A DNA stretch of 64,000 bases from Linnemannia hyalina (taxonomy: Eukaryota; Mortierellomycota; Mortierellomycetes; Mortierellales; Mortierellaceae), in NCBI GenBank assembly GCA_019671135.1, contig JAHRHY010000007.1:434001-498000 (forward strand), given 5' to 3'. The translations under genes and the position numbers were made by a program. Shown here one piece after another: positions 12,976 through 24,341 of the stretch (position 1 is the stretch's first letter; each line of letters begins with the position of its first letter). The notes under the pieces were generated by a model. That model made no database searches, was not told the DNA's origin, and saw nothing but the letters and a program-made list of their open reading frames with translations.

Positions 12976-13118
12976 CAAATGTCTGTGTCTCTGGTTGACT
13001 CTCTGTCTGTCTATCTGGACTGACTCTCTATTTGCCCCTCTGTCTGCCTGTCTATCTGACTGACTCTCTGTCTGTCTGTGTGTCTGTGTGTATGTCTGTC
13101 TGCCTGTCTGTCTGTCAT
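12976..13118. repeat. TCTG/GTCT-rich tetranucleotide repeat
   Basis: An imperfect array of TCTG and TGTC units, with interspersed TGACTCTC, lies on the plus strand. It carries no coding signal. It sits between the F-box gene and the GA tract. Confidence 0.85.
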
Positions 13119-13235
13119 GAGAAAAAACAGTCTCGTCTGATAACGAATGGAAAAAAAATAAGGGCAATGTCGGTTTGGACAAGGACTCGGCCGGGTGGGA
13201 AAAAAAACAGGGAGATAGATAGTTAGTTAGTTAGT

Positions 13236-13338
<103 letters not shown>

Positions 13339-14106
13339 GTGGCTATCTAGAGTAAGGTAATACCTACACAACAAGACAAGGCGAATGTCCTTGCCTAGAC
13401 TAGCATGAAGGTCCTGCCTCAAGCACATCATGAAGACAGGCGACATGGCGACTGTGGCCAGAATAAAGCTGGTACAAAAAGAAAGAAATAGAGTGGGCAA
13501 TAATGGCATCTGCAACACACACGGTTTGACACACAAACAGGCTTCTTTATTTGTTGCAACAAAAAACAAGTCTAAACCGCTTTCTGAGAAAAAGAGAAGG
13601 ACAGAGAGAGAGGAGGGCGAGTGAACAAAAACAACCTCTCGAAGTGCAGCACTTGGACGAGGGTTTTTGACGTTGTTGGTGATGGGTGCTGGTGATATTA
13701 CCGAGGGTTGAATAAAAGTAACTAGTAATGACCTGTTCCCGCATTCACTTTTGTTTTTTGTTGAAGGCGATGAATTTGCAGAGATTATTAAGGCGAATTA
13801 GGGCTGGCGAGTCGTGGAAAGGATAGCGTAGAAAGAGAAAGAGAGAGAGAGTCTTAGGAACAGGCAGACATGGTTCACCGTCACGACCATCAATCCATAT
13901 GGGCGAAGCAATGTTAACGTTTGTCCTTTTTCTAGCCTTCTCGGATTACCTTTGGTCATATGTGTCTCTTTCTATAAAAGAAGCGTACCGTAAATCTTGT
14001 TCAGCTACACTCTCTCTCTTTCTCCCTCTCTCTCTCTCTCTCTCTCTATTTTTTTCCCACCCGTCCAGCCAAACCAACATTACCGTTATCTTTCCGTTCG
14101 TCATTG

Positions 14107-14486
14107 GATAGCAACCCAGCGCCACAGGTCGGATTGAGATCGACATCGACCTATTCATCGCCGCCACTCATCAGGACCGCCAACGGGTTTGGCAAGTTAC
14201 GTATGAGCTTGGCCAAATGGGGTATCTTCGCTCTCTCACGGTCAAAAGTCCTGACTTGGATCATACTTTCATGGCAGGATCGGATGCTTGAACTAACTTA
14301 CCAACCTCAGCGCCTTGGACTTTCCGTAGGAGAACAGGCATGGACCTTTGACGAACTCCACAGGATCGTAAAGATGGTATTGGCTTGACTGACGCCCCTG
14401 GATTTCCAACCATTGACAAGGCTGATGTTCATCGGTGGTTGGCAGAACTGGGTCGACCAGACCTCCGGTTCTGGGCTTCTGAGCGA
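14107..14486 (+). pseudogene. Inverted partial copy of the F-box/LRR gene 3' end
   Basis: About 380 bases align with the last 400 bases of the F-box/LRR frame (plus-strand 10289-10690), on the opposite strand. Shared peptides include SNPAPQV, GEQAWTFDELHRIV (parent GQAWTFETLYRIV) and WLAELGRPDLR. The copy has frameshifts and a TGA after KMVLA, with homology continuing in other frames. The 3' flank GGCTTCTGAG is shared too, and similarity ends near 14486. A CT tract (about 14009-14047) lies just before it. It is a dead gene fragment with no start or F-box. Identity looks moderate (roughly three quarters by eye), so the duplication is not recent. Confidence 0.88.
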
Positions 14487-14887
14487 GCGTGGCATTTGCA
14501 CAAAGTCCTTTCATTGATAGCCATTTCTTTGCTGGGTTGTCCTTTGTGTTCCCCTGTTTGTCTCTTCGTTGTCACATGCTGCCGCTGCGGCACCCTTGAA
14601 AAATTATTACATCTTTCTTTCATCCTCCTTTTTGTTCCCACACTCTTCTTCTTTACTTCCTCCTTGCCCTTCCAGCGTTTTCCCCTTCTTCCCATTTTTC
14701 GTTTTTTTCTTTCATTACTTCTTCCCTTCCTCCACCTCTAATCTATCTCTTCTTCCTTTCCTCGCCTTCTTTCTCTCTCCTCCCTCTCACCTCATTACTC
14801 TCATTCCTCCTCCACTCCACCCTTTACTTAACTAATCCCTCGTTCCATTCACAGAATCAAGGTTGCATTCAATTGCAATCGACATTG

Positions 14888-16245
14888 TTACCCTTCGAAT
14901 CTAGTTTTCTACTGCCGCACTCGTTTTCGCTACCCATTGCCATCGCCGTCCCTTAGCACACTCCACGGCCTCGAACCTCAAAGGAAAGTACTCGACTCTT
15001 TCTCAATTGCATACAATTCTATCATGGTGGTATCCTTCTTTATCGGCTAGTTTGCAGGAACTGGTGTCTTTGAATTGTGCTATGTACCAAACTTTTCCAT
15101 TGTGCACCGTGACTTGGTATAATCAACAAGAACGCCTCATATGAGGGCTTGTTGGAAGGACTGCAAACCGTGCTGTTTGTGGAATATTGCCAACGGCGGG
15201 GGGGAACCACTTGTCTGTCTCGATTCTGCTCGATGTATATTTCCTTCACGTTGAAGTGGTGTAACCCTTGCAACGCATTCGAGTTTGGTCAAAGGTGCCT
15301 GTGAGATATACCATGTGAGGGAGGTTGCTTCTTCACAATCCTTGGCGACTTAGAGATTCCCGTGACAGATAGGGTGAGATTGGGGGGTGTGGACTGGTGC
15401 TCTGAACGGACAGGGAACAAAACAAAGAAAATGACCCTAAGTACGTGTTTTGTTCCAGGTCTCCTGGGAATTAGCTGGAGGATGGGGACTATTAGGGTAG
15501 CGCTGCATGTACTTGTGACTGATAACGGCTTTCTAACCTCTCTTTTCTCCTTCTCTTTGCGTTGCTATCCCTTCGAACCTAGTTTTCTACTGCCGCACTC
15601 GCTTTCGTTACCCATTACCATCGCCGTCCGTTAGCACACTCCACGGCCTCGAACCTCAAAGGAAAGTACTCGACTCTTTCTCAATTGCATACAATTCTGT
15701 CATGGTGGTATCCTTCTTTATCGGCTAGTTTGCAGGAACTGGTGTCTTTGAACTGTGCCATGTACCAAACTCCTTTCACTGTGCACTGTGATTTGGTATA
15801 ATCAACAAGAACGCCTCATATGAGGGCTTGTTGGAGGGACCACAAATGTAAAGTTTGTGGAATATTGCCAACGACGGGGGGGAACCACTTGTCTGTCTCG
15901 ACTCTGTTCGATGTATATTTCCCGCACATTAAAGTGGTGTAACCCTTGCAACGCATTCGAGTTTGGTCAAAGGTGCCTGTGAGATATACCATGTGAGAGA
16001 GGTTGCTTCTTCGGAGTTCCTGGCGACTTAAGATATTGTCCTGTACAGAGAAGGTGCGATTGGGGGGTGTGGCCTGGTGCTCTGAGCGGACAGGGAACAA
16101 AACAAAGAAAATGACCCTAAGTACGTGTTTTGTTTCAGGTCTCCTGGGAATTAGCTGGAGGATGGGGACTATTAGGGTAGCGCTGCATGTACTTGTGTTT
16201 GATAACGACTTTCTAATGTCCCTTTTCCACTTCTCTTTGCATTGT
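14888..16245. repeat. Two direct tandem copies of a 678-bp unit
   Basis: The sequence starting CCCTTCGAA at 14891 recurs at 15569, an offset of 678 bases. The similarity continues to the end of each unit (about 15567 and 16245). Matching landmarks are the AGTTTGCAGGAACTGGTGTC stretch, the GGGGGGAACCACTTGTCTG stretch and the CATTCGAGTTTGGTCAAAGG stretch. Differences are scattered substitutions and a few small indels. Short open frames recur in both copies on both strands, but none is conserved without stops, so I do not call a gene. There are no obvious terminal repeats, integrase or polymerase motifs. Confidence 0.92.
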
Positions 16246-16559
16246 TATTGGATATGGACAAGGCTCCTGGATGATGTATGAATCTGAGACGAATAAACTG
16301 ACACCACCAATCAAGAAACCCTCACTGGGGAATTATCACTTGTAGATTAGTCTGCCGGGATGACCAGAGGTGAGTTTGGTCATTCTTGTTGGAAATTACT
16401 TGACTAACGACCTCGTTTTTTTCCTTACTCGCCCCGATATGATTTCATTTTGCTACACGCGCCTAGAGTCCTTCATTCCTCGGATACAAGGCGACAGTCA
16501 GCATCCACCATCATCGGCGATGATACTATTCAGCGGCACAAGAGGAGAGTAGCCCGACC

Positions 16560-16900
16560 ATGCAGAAGTGCACTCATTGCCACCATGGTATCCTCTCATA
16601 CCTCGACCTATTTGCGGAAACTGGCGTCTTTGAGATACATCGGTGCGGATATTTCCACACGCACACAAAGATTCATGCGACTCAGTAAGACGCCTACTAC
16701 TGGACCGAAATATGAAAGAGGCTTGTTGGGACCGGATGGCGACGAATGTCTGTCAAATCGACCCTGACGAGGCGCTCTTGTAGTCGTTGGCACGCTTCGA
16801 AGATCGTAGGGCTCGTCTTTCTCACATTGAAGTGGTATCTCTTGCCGTGCATTCGAGTTTGGTCAAAGCTGATTACAACGAGTATCATGCGAGAAGGGTC
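16560..16900. repeat. Diverged third copy of the 678-bp unit
   Basis: Plus-strand 16585-16630 (CATGGTATCC, then GCGGAAACTGGCGTCTTTGA) and 16828-16870 (TGAAGTGGT, then GCATTCGAGTTTGGTCAAAG) match two separated blocks of the tandem unit in the same order and orientation. The spacing is shorter than in the unit. In this copy a plus frame from ATG 16560 reads a short Cys/His-rich peptide beginning MQKCTHCHHGIL that ends at TAA 16686. The unit may therefore descend from a small zinc-binding coding region. That is speculative. Confidence 0.6.
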
Positions 16901-16959
16901 TGGCCTTAAAGGTTCTTTGGCAAGCACACGTCGGGAAGTTTTACTAATGGGTCTGGAGA

Positions 16960-18544
16960 GGTTATATCGGTGAACTGAAGGGGATAGGGACCAAGATGAG
17001 AAACGACCACGCTGTTTGTCTTGGTCGTGTCTGTGGGGACCAATTGAGGGGATAGAGGCCGTTGTGGTGGAGCTGACTGGATTTGCGTTAAATGGAGTCT
17101 TTCGAACCTCGCGTCTCTTCTTTTCCTCCTTTGTCTTTTTTAGCGATGACAGGATACTGTTCCCCTCAGATACAAACAGGAATAAGACAGGGAAGATATC
17201 GCGGACAGGATAACTTGATCATTCGAGCACACTTACTTTTCATTCAAGCGAGATCTTCTGATACCAAGGTAAAGTACTATAGGAATAAGACTCAAAGGGA
17301 ATAAACAGGGGCATCTTTTATTACAAAAGCCTTTCTTTCTCAACTTGAGGGCTGACTCTGGCAACCGTTGTCCATTTTTGATGTTGTTGGGAGGATGAGA
17401 TCAATACGACCTTATCTAGGATTAGGATGAGCATCCTAAAAATTACGCGGGTATGCAATCAGGATCATCATGGTCGCTCTAACCAATCTGTTACAACTGA
17501 CCCGATTACCACGATGTTTAATGTGGTAAGACCAGGTGTGTGATGCCTTACTGGCAGAGGCCCGAGTTTAAGATATCATTTGACGTGGCAGAGGGCGATT
17601 AAGGTGGTTGTTGGGGGTAACAGACGATTGAAAATGGTTTTGAACTCGGACGGCCATGGTGATACTTCGGTCGGTGAAATGGGCCGTTTACAGGGGTTTT
17701 GGGCAATTGAAAATAGGAGGCGATGGCGGATTCCCATTTTCGTTTGGTCCATTTTTCCATTTTGTGTTGAGCTCTAGGCGACGACGATCTCTGGACACAT
17801 TTTCAACTGCCTCGAATTTGGTTCGAGGGGTTTGTCAAGTCTCAGTGGCGAAGACTTTATTTGACCTTGCTGGATTGTTTCTGTACTGGAGACTGGAATG
17901 CCAGTAAAGGATGGTGTCATGAACCCGAGCCATCATAAAAGCGGCGATAGGATTTGACCGTCAGATCCTAGGACGCGATACGGATATTAAGGATTGAGGA
18001 GGAGGGGGTTAGGAAACGCGAGAAGTGAGGCCAGCGATGGTCTTCAATTCTCGGAAATGGACAATGACTTGGCTGGCTACCACATGTTTGCTCGGTCGAG
18101 AATTTCGTCCGCAATGTTGTTGGAGTAGGATCTCCTTTTTTTCATTTTTCCTCCTTTCACACCCTCTTTCCTCCTTCCTCTCTTCCTTTCTTTTCTTCGC
18201 CCTTCCCCCCCTCCCTCTCCCTCTTTGTACGTACTTCGCAGAAGGATTGGTTTGTTTGTAAGTTTCTTTTTTATGAAGAACAAAGGTTCTAAAAGTCTTT
18301 ACAATAAAAGTAGCAATGAACCTAGTCAGGAGGAACAAAGGGGAGAATAGCAACGCACGAGGGGTAACAAAGAAGGGGAGTAAAGGGAACAGTGCAAAGG
18401 GTATCAAAGTATTCGGAATAGAAAGAGAAGAAAGAAAAAAAAAGAGGCGTCGAAAAGGGCCCCACCCTTGAAGGCCAACAATGGTTTCCCCCGAGCTCAC
18501 AACTTTCACCTTCTTTCTCCAGTCACACGCTCCTGTGAGCTTTC
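16960..18544. other. Gene-free stretch
   Basis: I see no supported gene, RNA or mobile-element signature. A pyrimidine-rich tract covers about 18130-18230 on the plus strand, and its complement gives spurious Lys/Arg/Glu-rich frames. Open frames here are short and their composition follows the base bias. Confidence 0.55.
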
Positions 18545-19068
18545 AAGGTGAAGTGTCAACCCCTTTCATCGCACTCTGAACAAGCGCAACCTTACGTTTG
18601 TCCTCCTCGGCCTTCTGACGCTGTTGCTCCATCTTCTGAAAGTTGGCGACCTTTTGAGGTCTGAAGTCTCCCTCTGGAGGACTGCATAGTCGATCTTGAG
18701 CTGGTTGCGTTACTCTGTCAGGGTGATCACATCCTTGTACAGCTATCAAAGATGATATATGCGAGATAAGAAAAGTAGGGGTTGTGAGTGAGCGTTGTCT
18801 TTGTTTGTATTATCGAATAACAAACAAACAAAAAAAATAAAGCTTGCTTTTGTGTTTGCTTGAGTGCTTGTGTACGTTGGACACACACCTCTTTGATCTG
18901 GGTTAGCATCACCTGGATAAAATTACGTCCATCTGCTAGTTCGTTCTCTTGGATGTTGTTGATGTTTGGGACGTGGGGGTGATGGCGAGTAGCAGGGGTG
19001 TTCGTCAAGGTACGTCGGTTCTGAAGCTGCTGCAACTGCTGGTGGTTGTTGTCACGGTGGCGGTGCAT
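18545..19068 (-). pseudogene. Broken coiled-coil protein gene
   Basis: Minus-strand exon 1 (ATG at 19068) encodes a Gln-rich start and ends NFIQVMLTQIKE at a GTGTGT donor near 18891. A second exon opens after TAG near 18744 with LYKDVITLTE. TAA follows in frame, and the frame continues plausibly with RNQLKIDYAVLQRE. A further one-base shift gives KVANFQKMEQQRQKAEEDKRK down to TGA/TAG near 18545. The pieces together look like one heptad-rich helix. A nonsense codon plus a frameshift argue for a dead gene. I do not recognise the family, and spliced alternatives could rescue part of it. Confidence 0.5.
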
Positions 19069-19447
19069 GCTTGTTTGCTGTTTTCTGTTTGCTGTTTTCT
19101 GTTTGCTGTTTTCTGTTTGCTGTTTAGGGTAAAGAGAATGATGTGAGAGGTATGAACGGTGCTGTTAATGTGTGTGCGTGTTTCTGTGTGCTGAAGAAGG
19201 AGAAGAAAGAAAGAGAAGTGAGAGAGAGAGAAAAAGAGTCAATTTTTTTTTCAAGTTGAACATCAAAACGACGCTCAACTTCAATGTCCCAACCCATACA
19301 TAAAAACTCCCTCTGAATGGCTAGAACAGTATGTCAAAGCAGATGTCAAGACTTTAGAATAATAGTTCGTTGGTGTTGTTATTGCAAAGAAAGAAAATTA
19401 TGATACAAGATATATAAGACACCCTTCGGGCCTCAACCCCGGCTACA

Positions 19448-20563
19448 CTAAGGTCCCAGAGCAGAAGGTACGGCCCCAGACAACGGCGATGCAGAACCAG
19501 TGATACCCATCCCTTCTTGCCGCTTGACCCGACTCATGAACCCAGCAACACGCTACAGACCCAAACTAGCACCATCGCTCTCAACAGCCAGCGTCAACGA
19601 GACAAGCATCTCCTCGACCTTGTCCAGCTGGATATTACAACAGATCGCAATGACCTTCTTACACAACAACTCGTTCGCAGTCGTTTTGGATTTGGCCTCG
19701 GCCAACTCCAATGCCAGCTCCTCGTCGTTCTTCTGGTACGCATACACCCTTGACCGCAAGAGAATCAAATCGTCCTCAGCCATCCTCTCACGCGTCTTTA
19801 GATCTTCGCCACTACCACCAACCTCAACGGCTCCAGTTGTTGTCATCCCATCAGAGCTGGTGCGTTTCCGGACATTGAACAATAGGTCGATATCCTCACC
19901 CGAAGGAGGGCGCAGTTTGCTGTTGTATCCCTTGTGGCTCCGTGTCCGTTGAGACTCCTCCTCGAGCGAAAGCGACAAGTTCTTGATCTTTTGTTGAGCC
20001 TCTGCGACTTGCTGCGCCTGTGACCTGTAGTCGATGATACTCCTTCGCGTCTCCGTCAGTTCTCGGGTCGCGTTCCTGAGCAGTGATTGGGTATCCTTGA
20101 GCTGGTCCTGTCGCGCCAGAATCTCCTGCGAGAACTCTACATCCAGCTCATCCACCATCTTCTGTACAACTATTCACGTTTGTGTAAAACAAGAAAAATG
20201 TTATTTCGTGGCTGAAAAGATGAGTATCTTTAACTTTGAAAGTGAAAGCGTGGATAGCTTACCATGCATGACATCCTTGCCTCGTTTCCCGCCATTTTCC
20301 TCGTTTGATGAAGGTTCTGCCGAAAATGCCCGTGGGACAAAAGGCGCTTCCGATGGGCCAAGCTATTTGTGAAGCATACAGCAAGAAATTAGTTCGTGTA
20401 TTGCTTCATGAATAATAAGGTCGTATTCATATATGTACTTGGTAGAAAGCAAGACAAGTGTGAAAAGGAATGCAAACCTCAAGGTCGTCGACACCAAAGT
20501 CGCCGGCACGAAGACCGACTTTGTTCTCAATCTCCCGATTAGCACCAACACAAGAACATGCCC
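19448..20563 (-). pseudogene. C-terminal half of an MBF-type APSES factor, premature TAG
   Basis: Three minus-strand exons join in frame: about 20563-20478, 20362-20263 and 20169-19553. The first ends the ankyrin region (EIENKVGLRAGDFG). The third holds the long coiled coil (MVDELDVEFSQEILARQDQL) and the conserved C-terminal helix of Mbp1/Swi6-type proteins (LLCKKVIAICCNIQLDKVEE). TAG at 19553-19555 stops the frame. The same frame then continues RVAGFMSRVKRQEGMG and on to another TAG at 19448-19450, so the first TAG looks like a nonsense mutation removing about 34 residues. There is no APSES domain and no ankyrin start upstream: the next minus-strand gene ends at 20860. It complements the N-terminal relic at 8095-9700. 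It could be expressed as a truncated protein, since its splice sites look intact. Confidence 0.75.
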
Positions 20564-20859
20564 CTTTAAAAAAGAAAAGTAGCTATGAACGAGCAAGGAA
20601 ATTGGCTATGGTTCGGTAATTGTAATGTGGTGATCGCTTCTAGTGAGGTGAAGGAGATATGTTTATTATATATGTGAAGGAATCGTAAGTAATAAAGTAC
20701 AGTAGAGAGGGATAAAGCCAAGGATGGAGAAAGAGCAAACAGGTAGAGATAAACTGATTACAATGTATAAAGATGGTGACGAAGAAGTATGGTAGCCTAA
20801 AGCTCAGGAGGTCATGGTCTTGCCAGGCAGTCTTGCAAAAAACGCGTCCTGATTCTCGT

Positions 20860-21527
20860 CTAGTACCAGAAGTCAGGCTGCTGCTGGCCAAAGAGGACGT
20901 TGGCTTGAGGCTGATGGGCTTCGTTTGCCTGCATCAAGCGAATGGGTTCTTTATGATGCTCCTGATGGCGATACTGGCGCTGCTTATTGAGTTCTTCCTG
21001 TCGTCGCTGTTGCTTTCTATGGTCTTCCAGTAGGCGTAGACGCTTTTCGATATCCAAGATCGCCAGGCGGAGACGAATCGCGTCGCGTTTTTCGATCAGC
21101 TTCAGCGTCTCCTCGTGGTGCTGTATCGAACAAAGGAGCGAAGTTAGAAAAGAGAATCGCCAGTTCTGTTGTGCATGTAGTTTAGAATTTGCAGCAATAT
21201 TTCGTCAAAAAAAGATGTGGAGTGGTGTTGTACTGATTTGAGATGACCGAGCGTCGTCTTTAACTGAAGAAGCGCAGCAGACTGAGGGATGCGATGTGCG
21301 TGTTCGTAGGTTGCGGTGTTAGTAGTTCCGTTGGAGTTGCTAGTTCCTTGACCGGCGCTGTGCTGGTTGCTGTTGTTAGTGTCTGTGCTGGGGCTGGTGC
21401 GAGGGAAGTGAAGAACGCGATTGTTGACGAGGGTGGGAGTTCTGAGGTTGATACTGATGCTCTCGATGGAGGTGGTTGTAGTGGTGGTCCTGGAGAGTTG
21501 GACGGTGCTTTTCTTTTTGTTGCGCAT
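20860..21527 (-). CDS. Small coiled-coil protein, unknown function
   Basis: Two exons, 21527-21234 and 21120-20860, join in phase with GT-AG borders to give 184 residues. I chose ATG 21527 because the longer open frame above it has no ATG. Residues 1-85 are Thr/Ser/Asn-rich and probably disordered. From about 85 to 155 there is an amphipathic helix with heptads (LLQLKTTLGHLK, then IEKRDAIRLRLAILDIEKRL), followed by a Gln/His-rich end. No stops or frameshifts are visible, unlike its neighbours. I do not recognise a family. It may be a helical adaptor or assembly factor, but nothing in the sequence proves that. Confidence 0.6.
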
Positions 21528-21903
21528 GGCTGCTCGGGTTTCCACTTTTTGTGAGTGAGCGAAGGGTCTGGGAGGGGTGCTTGCGTGTTATTTGTTAAGT
21601 GAGAAGAGGAAGAAAAGAAAAGAGTTTCTTGTGTTTTGTCATAGTTAAGTCAAAAAACTTGCGCCACCAAATTATCACGTGTAGGATCTTCTTATCTTGG
21701 AAAAATGGAGCAACATACACATATTCTTCAACGCGCTTGTGAAGACAACATGGTTCTTGTTTATTATGAGCTCTCTTTTCCCTGAAGACTGTACGAAATA
21801 AAAATAAATATCATTGTAAAGGAACTATTACAACAACAAAAAAAGTCATATATCTAATAGGCAAGGAAAACCTCACTCATCTCCAACAAAAAGCTACTCT
21901 CTC

Positions 21904-22030
21904 ACTTCTTAGGAATGGCGCTGTTGAAGGTTTTGTTCCCACCAAAGGTAGCGGGGACGAATTGGACAAGGTCTTGGACACAGCGTTGGATGGCGTCGTC
22001 GGGTGGAGAGACAATTTTGGTCGTCTTATG
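21904..22030 (-). other. Orphan terminal exon-like frame
   Basis: On the minus strand a frame after a TAA reads a well-composed stretch (IVSPPDDAIQRCVQDLVQF, ending FNSAIPKK) and stops at TGA 21904. Its composition is globular and unlike the surrounding AT-rich sequence. A CATAAG before it could be a 3' splice site. There is no convincing upstream exon in the 160 bases before the SWC4 stop. It may be the last exon of a small gene, an alternative 3' exon, or a relic. I do not recognise it. Confidence 0.35.
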
Positions 22031-22190
22031 TTTGGTTGTTTTTTAATTAATTCGCGCGAAAAGTGAAAATTGAGAAGTGAGATGTGATAATGGTTGAGCA
22101 AGAAAATAAGGGCTATGGTACAGAAAAAAGACGCATGATGCGTCAGAAAGCAGGAGGAGACATAAAAAACGAATAATGAAAGAGCCAGAT

Positions 22191-24341
22191 CTAATCCTTT
22201 CTCTTTTTCTTTTTGACAGGACCAGGAGTTCCCGACTCGTCGCCAGTGCCCTCCCGCTTGACACCAAAATTGCCATCAACATTCGATCCCAACGACACAC
22301 CACCGGTTGCTCCTCCAGCACCGCTAGCAGCCGAACCAGTCACAGCAGATGAGGATCCAGAGGAACCTGAACCCAAACTGCCACGACGCATCTTGACAAC
22401 CTTCAAATCCGACTCGAGCTTGTCGGCCTGCTTCTTGATATCCAACAGCGTTACAATGTTGCTCTGGACCTGGTCCCATTTCGCCATCACAGTTGCGGTC
22501 GGCATCGCGGGCTTGAATGGCAATCCCAAAGTAACCAGCGCAGATTGGACACGTTGCTGCTTGGTTGAGACAATCGGGGTCATCTTCTGTGATCGGAGGT
22601 ATGCGCCAGGAGTAAGCTTTTCCTTCTTGACAGCAGGCGGTGGCAAGGTGGCCGAGGCTGAAGATGGTCCACCAGGGCCATCCGACGCGTTCGAAGGACG
22701 ACGATGATTTGACGATGAAGAGCCTTTGAGAGCATTGGCACCAGATGTCGCGGTAGTGGGTGTTGGAGGTGCAGAGTCGTCTGCCTGGACAGACCCCTTG
22801 GGCGCCTTCTTCCTCTTCTTGGGTGTCGTTCCGCTTGCTCCTGCTGCTCCTCCTGGGGTAGCGGCACCGGCACCGCCCTTCCCAACCGATGGAGACAAGG
22901 GTCCATTTGCACTCGAGTGACCACTTCCACCTGCGCCACCTGCAGCACCTGAAGCCGAGGGGCTGGAGGAAGAAGGGATGGTGATCGAGTTACTGGGTAT
23001 AATGATTCCGGTCCCAGGCCCGCCTCCTCCTGCGACGCCCACCTGTCCTGCGAGTCCTGCCGATGTCGGTCCGCCTGGTCCATAGATGTCGCGGGTGTTG
23101 AGTAACCGCAGCAAGTTCTCGCGTTCCCTCGTAATCTTTTTCTCGTTCTGGTCGATCCTCCTCGCCTCCAAATACAACGCCTCTTCTTCCTGTTGTTATT
23201 TTGAAAGTGCAGTTGTGGATGAGTTAGAAAAATCTCAGAATGATCCAAAAGCATAGAGTGCCACATCAGAAACAACTTCAATGGGTCATACCTCGATCTG
23301 CTCGGGGGTGCGGGTGTTGAGGATCTCGAGATTCTTTTTGCGCTCAATCTCTCGGTTCTTATCATAGGCCATCGAAGACAAAAGCTGAGCCTTCTCTACA
23401 GCCTGCGAGGCGTCACCCATACGAATCTTAGTCAGGATCCTGCTGATGGTGTAGTATCGGTGCTTGAGGTCCTCCATTGATCGCGTCTTGGCAGGCGTGA
23501 TGCTCACGACGGCCTTAGAAGTCGATGCAGCTGCAGTTGGTGGTTTAGAGCCCGATGCTGTGGCCGTAGCTGCGTTTGTTGCTCCAGTACTAGTAGACGT
23601 GTCGCCCCCAAGTGTGGCCTGGACAAAGCTCTCTCCCGATCCCGAAGCTGCTGCGCTCGCGTCCTTCATGGGTGTGTCCTCTTCTTCCTTCTTGGTAGCA
23701 TTAGGAGCGTTCTCGGAGATGACCAGGTTATTCCCGTTGTAATACTGCAGCGCCAACCGATCAGCTTCCTGGGGTGGCCACTCGTACCGATCCTGAATGA
23801 CGACCCATCTCAGATCAAACCTCCTGCAAAGGTCCCACAGATAGCTAGTCTCCTCCATTGTCCAGTCCGGGTCCTTGAGATGAGATGTGTATTCCTCGGG
23901 AGAGAAACTGATGAGGTTGATAGATTTGTTGAATTTGTAGAAGCGGTACTCTTCGTTGGGGTCGGTCCTGGTTTTTTCCCAATGTTGCAGGACCAGGTCG
24001 TCGTCTCTTGAGGGGTTCACAAATGGGCGCCACGTCCTATCACCATTTCCCCGGTAATAAATAAATACAAATGTTAGCGTCCCTTGTTCCTTTCTCTTCG
24101 CCCAGTAGAAAGAGAATAAAAACGCAGCCGACAGTACTCACCAGTTAACGGCTTTTTTGCTGACGTTGAGTTTTGGCTTGTATGTAGGGTTGTTGAAAGC
24201 GACAGTGGAGACATTGTTTCCGATGAGGCCATAGAGTTCACGACTGATGCCGTCGGGCTTGCGCTCGGTTTTTTGGACCCTCCTGACCTGGTCTGATGCC
24301 TTTAGTTGAAAGATCTCGCGGACATCGTTGCCTGTCGCCAT
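22191..24341 (-). CDS. SWC4: SWC4/EAF2 (DMAP1), SWR1 and NuA4 subunit
   Basis: Swc4 (human DMAP1) is a nuclear subunit shared by the SWR1 H2A.Z-exchange complex and the NuA4 acetyltransferase. Three exons, 24341-24142, 24036-23292 and 23189-22191, join in phase to give 581 residues. The first encodes the N-terminal GNDVREIFQLKAS motif. The second holds the SANT-like domain (DPDWTMEETSYLWDLCRRF, then FDLRWVVIQDRYEW). The third holds the long helix (EEALYLEARRIDQNEKKI) and LTPGAYLRSQKM near the end. A Gly/Ser/Pro-rich insert of about 150 residues separates these last two motifs, and the tail is Lys-rich. It is longer than yeast Swc4 (about 476) because of low-complexity inserts. TRA1, another NuA4 subunit, lies 15 kb away on the other strand, which is probably coincidence. 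Confidence 0.95.
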
